Source of the DNA: Salinispirillum sp. LH 10-3-1 | GTDB lineage: Bacteria > Pseudomonadota > Gammaproteobacteria > Pseudomonadales > Natronospirillaceae | Assembly: GCF_030643825.1 (NCBI RefSeq) | Contig: NZ_CP101717.1 | Coordinates: forward strand, 124,001 to 188,000 | Direction: 5' to 3' | DNA length: 64,000 nt | Shown here: positions 46,227 through 54,838 of the stretch, piece after piece | How positions within the stretch are numbered: position 1 is the first letter of the stretch | Layout: each line of letters opens with the position of its first letter | Translations under genes and position numbers: made by a program | Notes under the pieces: model-generated | What the model was told of the DNA's origin: nothing | The model's input: only the letters and a program-made list of their open reading frames with translations | Database searches by the model: none

Positions 46227-46985
46227 TTAGCGGAACAGGACGGACTTGCTGCCTGCAGTGGCGCGCGCAGCACCTTGTTGACCGTTCACAATCCACTGTA
46301 CATCAATGGCTTCAAAGCCAGGGAAGTGATCGAAAACCGGCACATAAACACCGATAACGCGGCTCGGTTGGTCGCAATGGAAGATGTATTCCACTTCGAA
46401 GTCCGAATGCGCATGATCGTGGTCGTGCCCGTGATCGTCATGCCCGTGATCGTCGTGTCCGTGATCGTCGTGTCCGTGATCGTCGTGTCCGTGATCGTCG
46501 TGTCCGTGATCGTCGTGACCGTGTCCGTGTCCGTGACCATTCTTCGTGCCGTGGCGATTGTAACCCATGGCCGCTAACTGGTCGGATTCTACGTGCATAT
46601 CTTCTAATTCACAGGCTCCGGCGCGAGTCAATTGAACCACGTTACTCGCGTCTTTCAACAGTTCTAAAGCGCGCTCCAGTTCGGCCCGCTGGGCGTCGGT
46701 ATTGGGCGTGTGCTCGAAGCTCACCACGTTGATGGATGGGCTGTCCAGCTCAACCACGAAGTCTTCACCGTCTTGGGCGATGGTCAGCGTCGCCACGCCG
46801 TGCACGTGTGTGCCCAACTGGCGATGGCCGTCATCATGGCCGTGGTCGTCATGCCCATGATCATGTGCATGACCATGGTCGTGGTCGTGTGAATGACCGT
46901 GGTCGTGACTAATGGCTACGGTGCTCAAGGCTAAGCCTGTGCCCAGAGTGATGGCCCATGCCAGTGGTTTGAGATGTGCAATCAT
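46227..46985 (-). CDS. zrgA: ZrgA-like His/Asp-rich zinc protein (DUF2796)
   Basis: 252-aa periplasmic protein with a signal peptide (AWAITLGTGLALSTVAIS). Two His/Asp-rich stretches follow: one right after the signal (SHDHGHSHDHDHGHAHDHGH) and one near residues 155-193 made of repeats of HGHDD. The DUF2796 body reads RQLGTHVHGVATLTIAQDGEDFVVELDSPSINVVSFEH. The family includes ZrgA of the zinc-regulated Zrg system, and the His-rich parts would capture zinc. It follows DUF1826 by 39 bp in an operon headed by a Zur-like box. The symbol is by family and context. Confidence 0.8.
   Translation of the reverse strand: MIAHLKPLAWAITLGTGLALSTVAISHDHGHSHDHDHGHAHDHGHDDHGHDDGHRQLGTHVHGVATLTIAQDGEDFVVELDSPSINVVSFEHTPNTDAQRAELERALELLKDASNVVQLTRAGACELEDMHVESDQLAAMGYNRHGTKNGHGHGHGHDDHGHDDHGHDDHGHDDHGHDDHGHDDHGHDHDHAHSDFEVEYIFHCDQPSRVIGVYVPVFDHFPGFEAIDVQWIVNGQQGAARATAGSKSVLFR
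46431..46520. repeat. six tandem 15-bp units in zrgA
   Basis: gtgatcgtcgtgtcc (plus-strand reading) occurs as six consecutive units; the four central ones (46446-46505) are identical, and the first (46431) and last (46506) differ by one to two bases. Each encodes one Asp/His/Gly pentad of the zinc-binding tract. Copy number is likely to vary by slippage without breaking frame. Confidence 0.9.
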
Positions 46986-47024
46986 GGTGTTTCCTCTTAT
47001 TTAGATAGTGTGAATTAAAATGTA

Positions 47025-47660
47025 TTAACACAGGTCTAGAGTCAGCAATAACCTGGGGTCATCGCTGGTGCAGGGTGGTGAGCGATGGACTAATCCACGG
47101 CCTTCATTGCCGGGCCATGCCTCGCCTTTCATCAGCGCAAAGGCGCCCAACGGTAGATGCTGAATGTGCTGATCTGCATCGGTAGGGATCAGTAACGGGC
47201 CACTCTGCTGTTCCCGCGCTGGAATGTGTTCGTTTGCCAACCATTCCGTTGCGGGGCCGGCGTAGGTGCAAATACCGCGCACCAAGACACGATCGACGTG
47301 GAAGCGCGGACACATAGCTTTATCCAGCCCGGTAAGTCGCAAGCCGATGGTGTCCTGGTCGAATAATACTTGGAACATGTCCAAACTCAGGGCGATGTCG
47401 TCCAGCAGTGGTGTCCAGGTCGAATCAGTGCCTAAGCATTGGTGCAAGCGCTGATGTAACTCTGTGACCGTGCCACTTTCTTGAATGCGTATTGAAGGAC
47501 GCTCAGTCAGCAAGGCCTTAACGCCTGCCTTCAGTGGCTCGCTCAACTGGCGTTGCCAAACAGCCAGGTTGACGGATGGACTGAAAATCTCAGTCCATGC
47601 ACGCTGGTCGGTGGCAGTGTGATGGCGAGTGGAAGCGAGCTGGGATGTGTCGGCGAGCAT
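47025..47660 (-). CDS. DUF1826 family protein
   Basis: 211-aa cytoplasmic protein of the DUF1826 family. The recognisable stretches are WQRQLSEPLKAGVKALL and CPRFHVDRVLVRGICTYAGPATEWL. The latter has a His-x-Asp pair resembling a cupin/2OG-oxygenase-like metal site. Members are typically encoded beside COG0523 GTPases and Zur boxes, as here; function unknown. I start at the ATG at 47660 (GGGAG upstream, 2 nt after the zigA stop) rather than a GTG at 47672. Confidence 0.8.
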   Translation of the reverse strand: MLADTSQLASTRHHTATDQRAWTEIFSPSVNLAVWQRQLSEPLKAGVKALLTERPSIRIQESGTVTELHQRLHQCLGTDSTWTPLLDDIALSLDMFQVLFDQDTIGLRLTGLDKAMCPRFHVDRVLVRGICTYAGPATEWLANEHIPAREQQSGPLLIPTDADQHIQHLPLGAFALMKGEAWPGNEGRGLVHRSPPCTSDDPRLLLTLDLC

Positions 47661-47662
47661 GC

Positions 47663-48895
47663 TTACTCCCACTCAGGAAAGGGGTCGGGCAAGTCGCGCC
47701 ACGCGTCCGCACCGGCCTGCATTTCCTCATCGGTGAGCAAGCAGGCATCTAACGCTGTCGTTGCGTCGGCTTGTGATAAGCCTTGACCAATAAACACCAG
47801 CTCTTGACGCATATCGCCAAAGGGTTCTACCCACTTCTCGCGAATAAACGCTTGTGCTTCGTCGTCCTGCGGCCAGTTTTCTTCCGGAATGGCTTTCCAG
47901 AACATGCCAGCAAAACCGTGGTGGGCGATGCCGCCGGCTTGGCTCCAATTACCGGCGTAGCGCGGGCGTGAGGCGAGCCAGAAATATCCTTTGGAGCGAA
48001 TGAGCTTGCCGGTTTCCCAAGGCTGGTGCAGAAAATTAAAGAAGCGCTCAGGGTGAAAAGGACGGCGCGCCTGATAAGTGAAACTGCTGATGCCGTATTC
48101 TTCCGTTTCCGGAATGTGCTCACCGCGCATTTCTTTCAGCCAGCCGGGCGCTTGCTGCGCTTTGGCGAAATCAAACCGCGCCGTATTGAGCACGCGATGC
48201 AAGGGCACTTGACCTTTTTCAATGGGCAGAATGTCGGCATCGGGATTAAGACTTTTCAGCACACCGATGACTTCATTAAGCAATTCGGGTGCGGCGAGGT
48301 CGGTTTTGCTCACCAAAATAACATCGGCAAATTCGATTTGATCGACCAGTAAATCGGCCACATTGCGTTCATCGTCTTCGCCCAGAGTTTCACCGGCTTC
48401 CTGCAGGCTTTTGGCGGCCCGGAATTCGGGTAAAAAGTTGATGGCGTCGACCACCGTTACAAGGGTGTCTAAACGTGCGTGATCCGACAGACTCGTGCCG
48501 TCTTCATCGGCAAAGGTGAAGGTTTCAGCAATGGGCAGTGGTTCGGAGATGCCCGTCGACTCAATGATCAGATAGTCGAATTTGCCCGCTTCGGCCAAGG
48601 CTTTGACTTCGATTAGCAGGTCTTCACGCAGGGTGCAGCAGATGCAACCGTTACTCATTTCGACCAACTTTTCCTCGGCGCGGTTCAGGCTGACGTCGTT
48701 TTGAACTTGTGCGGCATCGATATTGATTTCGCTCATGTCGTTGACGATAACGGCAACCCGCAGGCCTTCCCGATTGTTCAGGATATGGCTTAACACCGTG
48801 GTTTTACCGGCACCTAAAAAGCCGGACAATACGGTTACCGGGAGTTGGCGGGCTGCTGCTGTGTCTGTGGTTGCGGTGTGGGCACTGGCCGTCAT
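47663..48895 (-). CDS. zigA: COG0523/CobW-family GTPase, zinc-starvation type (ZigA-like)
   Basis: 410 aa. P-loop GFLGAGKTT (25-33), the metal-binding CxCC motif (CICC, 84-87), the ESTGISEP segment and the SKTD guanine-recognition motif define a G3E-family metallochaperone GTPase. A C-terminal CobW_C domain follows. ZigA-type members help allocate zinc when it is scarce. The gene starts 33 bp downstream of a double Zur-like box and heads the operon zigA-DUF1826-zrgA-ABC. This context makes a zinc role much likelier than cobalt or nitrile hydratase roles. Confidence 0.88.
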   Translation of the reverse strand: MTASAHTATTDTAAARQLPVTVLSGFLGAGKTTVLSHILNNREGLRVAVIVNDMSEINIDAAQVQNDVSLNRAEEKLVEMSNGCICCTLREDLLIEVKALAEAGKFDYLIIESTGISEPLPIAETFTFADEDGTSLSDHARLDTLVTVVDAINFLPEFRAAKSLQEAGETLGEDDERNVADLLVDQIEFADVILVSKTDLAAPELLNEVIGVLKSLNPDADILPIEKGQVPLHRVLNTARFDFAKAQQAPGWLKEMRGEHIPETEEYGISSFTYQARRPFHPERFFNFLHQPWETGKLIRSKGYFWLASRPRYAGNWSQAGGIAHHGFAGMFWKAIPEENWPQDDEAQAFIREKWVEPFGDMRQELVFIGQGLSQADATTALDACLLTDEEMQAGADAWRDLPDPFPEWE

Positions 48896-48927
48896 GCTGG
48901 CACTTCCAAGTTGAGTTCGAGTCTAGG

Positions 48928-48947
48928 TGTTATGTTATAACATAACA
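48928..48947 (-). promoter_or_regulatory. double Zur-like box upstream of zigA
   Basis: A perfect 20-bp palindrome, TGTTATGTTATAACATAACA, contains two overlapping GTTAT-N3-ATAAC sites: 48929-48941 and 48934-48946. The gammaproteobacterial Zur core is GTTATANTATAAC, so each site differs only in the central bases. It lies 33 bp before zigA. Zur with zinc should repress this operon. Confidence 0.8.
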
Positions 48948-49164
48948 TTATGGCCAGTTCAAAATCCTTCTCATTTAACCGCATTTGCCGGAGTGACTTT
49001 CCACCCTGTTTCCACCGGGTATTGATGCCATGGAGTTAATATTGGCAAAGACGTAGCGTTGAAAAATGCGTAAAATTCTCGCTCGACTTTGTTGCGGTCT
49101 TAGTGCGCTTGCACAGTGGCGAGCTGGAGACTGGTAAAAAGACACATATCGCGTCGAGGTAATT

Positions 49165-50127
49165 ATGATAAGAAAGATTGGGGTTTTGACCAGTGGTGGC
49201 GATGCGCCAGGTATGAATGCTGCCATACGGGCAGTGCAGCGTTCAGGGATGCATCATGGCATAGAAGTGTATGGTGTACGGCACGGCTACCAAGGTTTGT
49301 ACGAGGGCGACATCAAGTTGTTGGAGCGTCACGACGTGGCCAACATGTTGAATCGCGGCGGTACTTTCTTGGGCTCAGCCCGCTTCCCACAATTCAAAGA
49401 AGAGAGTTATCGACTCAAGGCCATTGAGAACTTAAAGGCCTTGGATATCGAAGCACTGGTGGTCATTGGTGGTGACGGCTCTTATATGGGGGCGAAGGCG
49501 CTGACGGAAATGGGCTTTCCATGCATTGGCTTGCCGGGCACCATCGACAACGACATTCCAGGCACCGACTACACGGTTGGCTACCTGACGGCGCTGAATA
49601 CGGTGCTGGAAGCCATTGACCGTCTGCGTGATACGTCGTCGTCCCACAACCGCATCTCAATCGTCGAAATCATGGGCCGTCATTGCGGGGACCTGACCTT
49701 GTCTGCGGCGGTGGCCGGTGGTGCGGAATACGTTATCATTCCGGAAAAGCCGTTTGATGAAGAGTCGCTGATTAAGACCTTGGGCAACCCGGATCAACGC
49801 CGGAAAAGTCACGCCATCGTGTGCATTACAGAAAACATCACCGATACCGAAGACTTGGCGCGCCGCATTGAAGAGCGCACCGGACAAGAAGCGAGGGCGA
49901 CCATTTTGGGTCACATACAGCGCGGTGGCGGCCCACGCGGGTTCGACCGCGTGCTGGCCAGTCAAATGGGGGTGTTTGCCGTTGAGCTGTTGATGCAGGG
50001 CCACGGTGGTCGCTGTGTGGGTATCCAGAACAATAAACTGGTACACCACGACATCATAGACGCCATCACCAATATGACGCGTCCGTTCAATCAAGAGTTG
50101 TTTAATACCTTCAAAAAGTTGGTGTAA
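49165..50127 (+). CDS. pfkA: ATP-dependent 6-phosphofructokinase
   Basis: Phosphorylates fructose 6-phosphate in glycolysis. 320 aa. The ATP loop [23 protein letters not shown] (ATP/metal) and the catalytic [17 protein letters not shown] (Asp-x-Asp) are present. The GGDGS motif with Gly after Asp favours an ATP enzyme over the pyrophosphate type. GAGG lies before the ATG. Pseudomonas lacks this enzyme, so the organism has a complete Embden-Meyerhof route next to a Pseudomonas-type glucose uptake system. No regulatory site was identified. Confidence 0.96.
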   Translation: MIRKIGVLTSGGDAPGMNAAIRAVQRSGMHHGIEVYGVRHGYQGLYEGDIKLLERHDVANMLNRGGTFLGSARFPQFKEESYRLKAIENLKALDIEALVVIGGDGSYMGAKALTEMGFPCIGLPGTIDNDIPGTDYTVGYLTALNTVLEAIDRLRDTSSSHNRISIVEIMGRHCGDLTLSAAVAGGAEYVIIPEKPFDEESLIKTLGNPDQRRKSHAIVCITENITDTEDLARRIEERTGQEARATILGHIQRGGGPRGFDRVLASQMGVFAVELLMQGHGGRCVGIQNNKLVHHDIIDAITNMTRPFNQELFNTFKKLV

Positions 50128-50147
50128 TGCTCATCTAACGGAACCAT

Positions 50148-50181
50148 CTAAAAACCTCAGATTGAGAGAAGAGGTTTTTAG
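50148..50181. terminator. bidirectional terminator, pfkA and convergent gene
   Basis: CTAAAAACCTC (50148-50158) pairs with GAGGTTTTTAG (50171-50181) around a 12-nt loop. A/T runs within both arms suit either direction. It separates pfkA from the convergent gene ending at 50189. Confidence 0.75.
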
Positions 50182-50188
50182 GTGTTTC

Positions 50189-51547
50189 TTATTGGCGTTG
50201 CCCCTGCCTTATCCTGTCGCGCCGTCCCTCAATAACCGTCACATGTTCATTCCATTGCGCTTGCGTTATGACGCCACGTTGTATCAGAAGATCACCGTAC
50301 GCCTGGTCGTTACCGGGCCAACAGCTTATGTCTTCCACTTCTTCAGCAAAAGCGTCCTCGTACGCCAGTTTACGCATGTACTGCCAGGACGCCTGATAGT
50401 CCCCCTGCGCCAAATAAAGTTCACACAAAGCGACTGAGACGACGGGGTTGTCGGGCTGTGTGCTCATCAATTGCTGGTACACCGTCAGTGCATCGGTGAC
50501 ACTGATTGGCGTTACTTCTTGGCGTGTCCAGCGACCTTCGCCATGAATCGCCAGCGCGCGCACCTCCTGTATTGCCGTCAGATAGCCATCTTGTGCCAGC
50601 GCCAGTAGCTGAGCACGGCGTTGCTGGGGGCTGGCTGTGCCATCAGGTAGGCTGCTGATCCATTGCGCTAAGGGGTGGCGCGACCGCCTTAAGCTAGCTA
50701 ATTGGGCCTGTGTGGTTTGGTCATCGCCACGCATCTGGCCATGCAATTGTAAGATACCCAGCAACTGCAAATAGGGGTTGCCACTCAGGCCGGTGAGTAT
50801 TTCATCGAGATTGCTTGAAATGTCCGGGTTGTTTCTGAACCAACGCGTTTGACTGATGATGAGGGTTTGGGCCGCCGGATCGCCCGCAAGAGCACGTTCA
50901 TACGCGCGCCGCACCTGATCAGGGTCCGGTTGCCAGCTGGTTTGCCAATTGGCAAACAACCAGTGCAGCCAATTGCCGCTACGATGACTGCGGCGCGTTT
51001 GATTCAGATAAGGCTCTTCAACGAAACCAAACTCCAATAGGGTGGCGTCCAAGGGCAGCCAGTCGCGAAAGGCGAGGGCGAGGTAACGCGCAAACTCGTT
51101 GCCGTCATTGGCCAGAGGTGCGAGTTGTTGCCAGAAAACAGAGAAATCCATGGTCTCTGTGACTTGTAGCAGGGCAGTGATGGCGTCACGGTCGAGGGGA
51201 TCAGAAATATCGAAATAGGGGTCCAACCAGTCTCCAAGCGCGGCGGTGGCAGGCGCCTCTTGAACGTCGGGCGCCGCATCGAAGGGCTCGTGTTGCTGAA
51301 TGAGAGGCTCACGCGCAGTGGATGGTATAGGGGTGGCCGGTGTGCTCGGTGTGGTAATACCCTCCGTACGGGGTGGTGGTGCAATGGTCGCCTCGGGCGA
51401 GGGCGGAGTCGTTACCGTGAGCCAGATGGCTATGATCAGCGCGACAGCCGTTAACGACGACACGGCAAAGAGGAGACGGAATTTCACGAAGGTTACGGTC
51501 TCTGAATTCGGTTGATTACGGCCGTTTAGCACAGCACATACAGGCAC
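50189..51547 (-). CDS. membrane-anchored TPR/Sel1-like protein, unrecognised
   Basis: Up to 452 aa. One N-terminal membrane helix (RLLFAVSSLTAVALIIAIWLTV) is followed by a Pro/Thr-rich linker of about 55 residues, then a helical domain of about 350 residues. Repeated helix pairs such as RRAYERALAGDPAAQTLI and YQQLMSTQPDNPVVSVALCELYLAQGDY look like divergent TPR/Sel1 repeats. It is predicted to sit in the periplasm. The annotated first codon is a GTG; another GTG at 51487, just before KFRLLF, would remove 20 residues and is equally plausible. I could not assign a family. Confidence 0.6.
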   Translation of the reverse strand: MPVCAVLNGRNQPNSETVTFVKFRLLFAVSSLTAVALIIAIWLTVTTPPSPEATIAPPPRTEGITTPSTPATPIPSTAREPLIQQHEPFDAAPDVQEAPATAALGDWLDPYFDISDPLDRDAITALLQVTETMDFSVFWQQLAPLANDGNEFARYLALAFRDWLPLDATLLEFGFVEEPYLNQTRRSHRSGNWLHWLFANWQTSWQPDPDQVRRAYERALAGDPAAQTLIISQTRWFRNNPDISSNLDEILTGLSGNPYLQLLGILQLHGQMRGDDQTTQAQLASLRRSRHPLAQWISSLPDGTASPQQRRAQLLALAQDGYLTAIQEVRALAIHGEGRWTRQEVTPISVTDALTVYQQLMSTQPDNPVVSVALCELYLAQGDYQASWQYMRKLAYEDAFAEEVEDISCWPGNDQAYGDLLIQRGVITQAQWNEHVTVIEGRRDRIRQGQRQ

Positions 51548-51905
51548 AATTTAGCACGACGAGGCTTTAGGTGCCTTATGCTGCTTTGCCTTTAGAGTAG
51601 AAATTGCCAGCCGGATGCGCTAGGGCTGACTAATAAACATACAGTTTCTGCTACAAAAGCGGCGTAAGGTCACAAAAAGTACGTGAATGCATGTAAATAC
51701 GGCTTTTTTTGATGCATCTGAAAAATTCGCTCATTAGTATAGGTTGAGTAAGGAGTGCGTTTTTTTGTAAAAGCTTTCGAGTATGAACGTTGTCTGTTTG
51801 TTTCTTTACTTGAGAAGAATGTGATCCATTGACCGATTGGGCCGATATACGTCAATATATCGTCAATCGGTGACGATGATAATAATGACAATGCGGAGAG
51901 TGTCC
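51548..51905. other. AT-rich intergenic region with a nested dyad
   Basis: 358 bp between the divergent unrecognised genes. AT-rich, with several T-runs (51708-51714, 51761-51767) and ATGCAT twice. At 51832-51871 a nested dyad appears: ACCGATTG...CAATCGGT outside and GATATA...TATATC inside, ending 34 bp before the 51906 start. It has the shape of a regulator-binding site. No RNA gene was recognised. Confidence 0.5.
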
Positions 51906-52970
51906 ATGGCTGCTTTTAACCGCTATCAAAGCCAGTTTGCCCTACAATCTGAATCAACCTTGGCGGGCTGGCTCAATATGGCCGCCAATAAGCCCGAACT
52001 GCCTACGGGCTATCATTTCTTGCCTGCAGATGCAGTGGCGGCGCCAGCTAGACGTGCGATGCGTCCGGATTTGCTGCCGTTGTGTGAGCGTTCAGACAGT
52101 AAGTACCTCTGCGCGCAACTGTCGGCCATCGGTCGTGTCATTCAGTTCGGCGAATGGTGTGAGCAGACCGGCTGGTCGCCATGGTCGCCACACTGGGAAT
52201 GTGTACTCATTACCCTTTGGGCGCAAGAGGCCCTGGCCACCTCAGATTTCGACCCCTCTTCTTTTTCTTGGATGTCGCGTTACTGGCGCAATGTGCAAGA
52301 GCAGGTGCCCGGTTTGCCGACTTGGGATGTGTTTTCTGCCTTGCGTGGACCGCATCCTTTGATGATTTTGCTGGAGCGTGGTGTGGCAGCCTATCCGGCC
52401 ATTATTGCGCTGTCAGAGTTCGCCGATCGCTTGGTAGACGTGCCCGAGCAGTTATCCAGCCTGCTGGTGCGTGAGCGATGCCGCCTGTGGCGCTGCGTAG
52501 ACCCCAGTGAAAATGCATTGCAGTTGGTGGTTAAGGCCGTTTATGCGGTGCAGGCCATGCGTCGTGGTGATTTTGATTGCCGCCGCCCCGTGTCCGCCTA
52601 TGCGCTGGACCTCAGTGGTATTTTGCAGATGCATTGGAGCTGTGTGCCCGAGCCTTTGCGCACGGATCATCTCATCAAAGCAGCGCGTGATGGTCGGTTG
52701 CCCGTGATGTCTCAGGCCTGGTTAGCAGAAGCGACTGAGCGCCGTGCCAGTCAGCAATTCGAAGACGCTTGCCGTGCCATGAGTCAGGCGTGGTCGGTCG
52801 ATGCCCGACAGATCACTGAGCTGCACCTTAACCGGTGGTTAGAAGACACCACAGTATTGGAGAGCGCGTGCTGGTCATCACTGCTGTATTGGCATCAGTT
52901 TCTCGACACCCCAGCCCAAGTTAAAGAGCAGGATGCTTTGGCCTTACGAGGCTTGAATTACGGGCTATAA
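51906..52970 (+). CDS. unrecognised 354-aa protein
   Basis: Cytoplasmic-looking protein with no signal peptide or membrane helix, rich in Trp, Cys and Arg, probably all-helical (for example VVKAVYAVQAMRRGDFDCRRPV, QAWLAEATERRASQQFEDACRAM). No domain or motif is recognised. I chose the ATG at 51906 (GGAG 8 nt upstream; protein MAAFNRYQSQF) although the frame is open to 51837, because the upstream part overlaps a dyad that looks like an operator. A 14-bp-stem terminator follows directly, so it is a single-gene unit. Confidence 0.65.
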   Translation: MAAFNRYQSQFALQSESTLAGWLNMAANKPELPTGYHFLPADAVAAPARRAMRPDLLPLCERSDSKYLCAQLSAIGRVIQFGEWCEQTGWSPWSPHWECVLITLWAQEALATSDFDPSSFSWMSRYWRNVQEQVPGLPTWDVFSALRGPHPLMILLERGVAAYPAIIALSEFADRLVDVPEQLSSLLVRERCRLWRCVDPSENALQLVVKAVYAVQAMRRGDFDCRRPVSAYALDLSGILQMHWSCVPEPLRTDHLIKAARDGRLPVMSQAWLAEATERRASQQFEDACRAMSQAWSVDARQITELHLNRWLEDTTVLESACWSSLLYWHQFLDTPAQVKEQDALALRGLNYGL

Positions 52971-52994
52971 ACGCCTAAACGGGTGGTCTTTTTG

Positions 52995-53026
52995 CAGGGT
53001 GCGAGAACACAGGTTCTCGCACCCTG
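52995..53026 (+). terminator. strong hairpin terminator
   Basis: Perfect 14-bp stem CAGGGTGCGAGAAC-acag-GTTCTCGCACCCTG followed by TTTCGTTT. It sits between the unrecognised gene and the convergent ABC exporter gene, and can serve both. Confidence 0.85.
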
Positions 53027-53032
53027 TTTCGT

Positions 53033-54808
53033 TTAGGCTGGCTGTTCGCCTTCATTGAACTGCAAAGCGGCCAGACGCTGATACAGCGGGCTGCTGCTGA
53101 GTAAGGCGTCGTGCGTGCCCTCCGCGACTATTTTCCCCTCATTCAAAACCACTATCCGGTCGGAGTTACGCACCGTGGCAAGGCGATGAGCGATCACCAG
53201 TGTTGTGCGCTCACGAGTCAGATTGTCTAAGGCCAGCTGGACTTGGAACTCGCTTTCCGCATCAAGTGCTGAGGTGGCTTCATCCAGCAGCAACAGGTCG
53301 GGGTTGTTCAAGATGGCGCGGGCGATGACGATGCGTTGCTTTTGGCCGCCGCTGAGGCGCACGCCGTTTTCGCCCAGAAAACTGCTGTAGCCTTCTGGCA
53401 AACGGGTAATAAATTCATCAGCAAAGGCCGCCTTTGCGGCCGCGATGACGTCTTCATCGCTTGCCTCCGGACGCCCATAGCGAATGTTGTACCAGACGTC
53501 GTTGGAAAACAGCGTAGGCTGTTGCGGCACCCAAGCGATGCGGGTGCGCAGCTCGGAGAGGTTGAGTGAGCGAATATCGGTGTTCAACAACTTGATATGT
53601 CCACTCTGGGGGTCATAAAAACGCAATACCAGTTCGAACAGCGTCGATTTACCGGCACCACTGGGGCCAACGAGCGCAATGGTCTCGCCGCGCCGTACCC
53701 GAAGGTTGAGTCCCGATAAGGCAGGGCTGTCGGGACGGCTGGGGTAGCAGAACGAAACCTCATTGAAGGCGACGTAATCTGTAGCATCCGATTCCGGTGC
53801 TGCCGGTGTGCTAGGGTCTTTGATCAGGCTGTCGGCGTTCATGAGTTCAGTCAGTCGCTCCGTGGCGCCGGCAGCGCGTTGCAGCTCGCCCATCACTTCG
53901 GATACAGTCGCTACGCCACTGGCGACGATGATGGCGTAAAACACAAAAGCGGCCAGCTCACCGCCGGACAATTGCCCTGTGATCACATCGTAGCCGCCCA
54001 TCCACACCATGACGCCAATAGCCGTGAATGCCAGCAGTATCACCGTTGCCAACAAGAGGGCGCGTTGCAGAATGCGTTTACGGGCTACGCTGAAAGCACG
54101 TTCTACTTCACGGCTAAAAGCTTGCTGCTCGAAGGGTTGTCGACCGTAACTTTGAACTGTCTTGATTTGTTGAATGATTTCGCCAGCGTAAGTACCGACG
54201 TCGGCGACGGTATCCTGGCTGGCTCGACTCAGTTTGCGCACACGGCGACCCAGTATCAAGATGGGTAGCAGCACCAGCGGAACTGCGCCGAATACCACCA
54301 AAGAGAGCTTAAAGTTGGTGATCAGCAGCATAACCAGGCCGCCAATCAACATGACTAAGCTGCGTAGGGCAAAACTGAGGCTGGAGCCGATGATGGATTG
54401 CAGCAACGTCGTGTCCGTGGTCAGACGTGACATGATCTCGCCGGAGCGATTTTCCTCAAAGTAGCTGGGATGCAGTGTCAGGATCCGATCAAACACCGCT
54501 TGGCGGATGTCCGCCGTGACCCGCTCACCGAGCCAACTGACCCAATAGAAGCGGGCAAAGGTGGCGATCGCCATGACCACAATGATGCCAAGCATCAAGA
54601 GCAGCGTTTGATTCAGTTGGGTGAGTGAGCCGCTGATAAAGCCATCATCAATTAACAGAAGTACGCCTTGGCCGAGACTCAGCGTCAAGCCTGACGTCAG
54701 CAGCAAGGCTATAATCGCGGCGCTTGCAACGTGCTTGTAAGGTGTAATGAAGGGCCAAAGCGCAGCAAGGGTGCGCAAGCCGGGGCGGGCAGCGGCGAGG
54801 TCAGACAT
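53033..54808 (-). CDS. ABC exporter half-transporter (MsbA-like)
   Basis: 591 aa fused transmembrane and ATPase protein. Six hydrophobic segments occupy the first about 310 residues. The ATPase half has Walker A GPSGAGKST (about 376-384), signature LSGGQKQR, Walker B LLLLDEATSALD and a His in VIAHRLATV. Its overall layout fits homodimeric exporters of lipids or drugs (MsbA family); the exact cargo is not evident and no kdsB or lpxK gene is adjacent. It lies upstream of nothing in operon; cpxA follows on the same strand 31 bp away. Confidence 0.88.
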   Translation of the reverse strand: MSDLAAARPGLRTLAALWPFITPYKHVASAAIIALLLTSGLTLSLGQGVLLLIDDGFISGSLTQLNQTLLLMLGIIVVMAIATFARFYWVSWLGERVTADIRQAVFDRILTLHPSYFEENRSGEIMSRLTTDTTLLQSIIGSSLSFALRSLVMLIGGLVMLLITNFKLSLVVFGAVPLVLLPILILGRRVRKLSRASQDTVADVGTYAGEIIQQIKTVQSYGRQPFEQQAFSREVERAFSVARKRILQRALLLATVILLAFTAIGVMVWMGGYDVITGQLSGGELAAFVFYAIIVASGVATVSEVMGELQRAAGATERLTELMNADSLIKDPSTPAAPESDATDYVAFNEVSFCYPSRPDSPALSGLNLRVRRGETIALVGPSGAGKSTLFELVLRFYDPQSGHIKLLNTDIRSLNLSELRTRIAWVPQQPTLFSNDVWYNIRYGRPEASDEDVIAAAKAAFADEFITRLPEGYSSFLGENGVRLSGGQKQRIVIARAILNNPDLLLLDEATSALDAESEFQVQLALDNLTRERTTLVIAHRLATVRNSDRIVVLNEGKIVAEGTHDALLSSSPLYQRLAALQFNEGEQPA

Positions 54809-54838
54809 AAGCAGCTTCCTGTAACGTAAGCGCGCGGA

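Noticed and set aside
46431-46520. Regular 15-bp repeats as a CRISPR array
   Set aside because: Units are contiguous without spacers and encode a His/Asp tract in zrgA.
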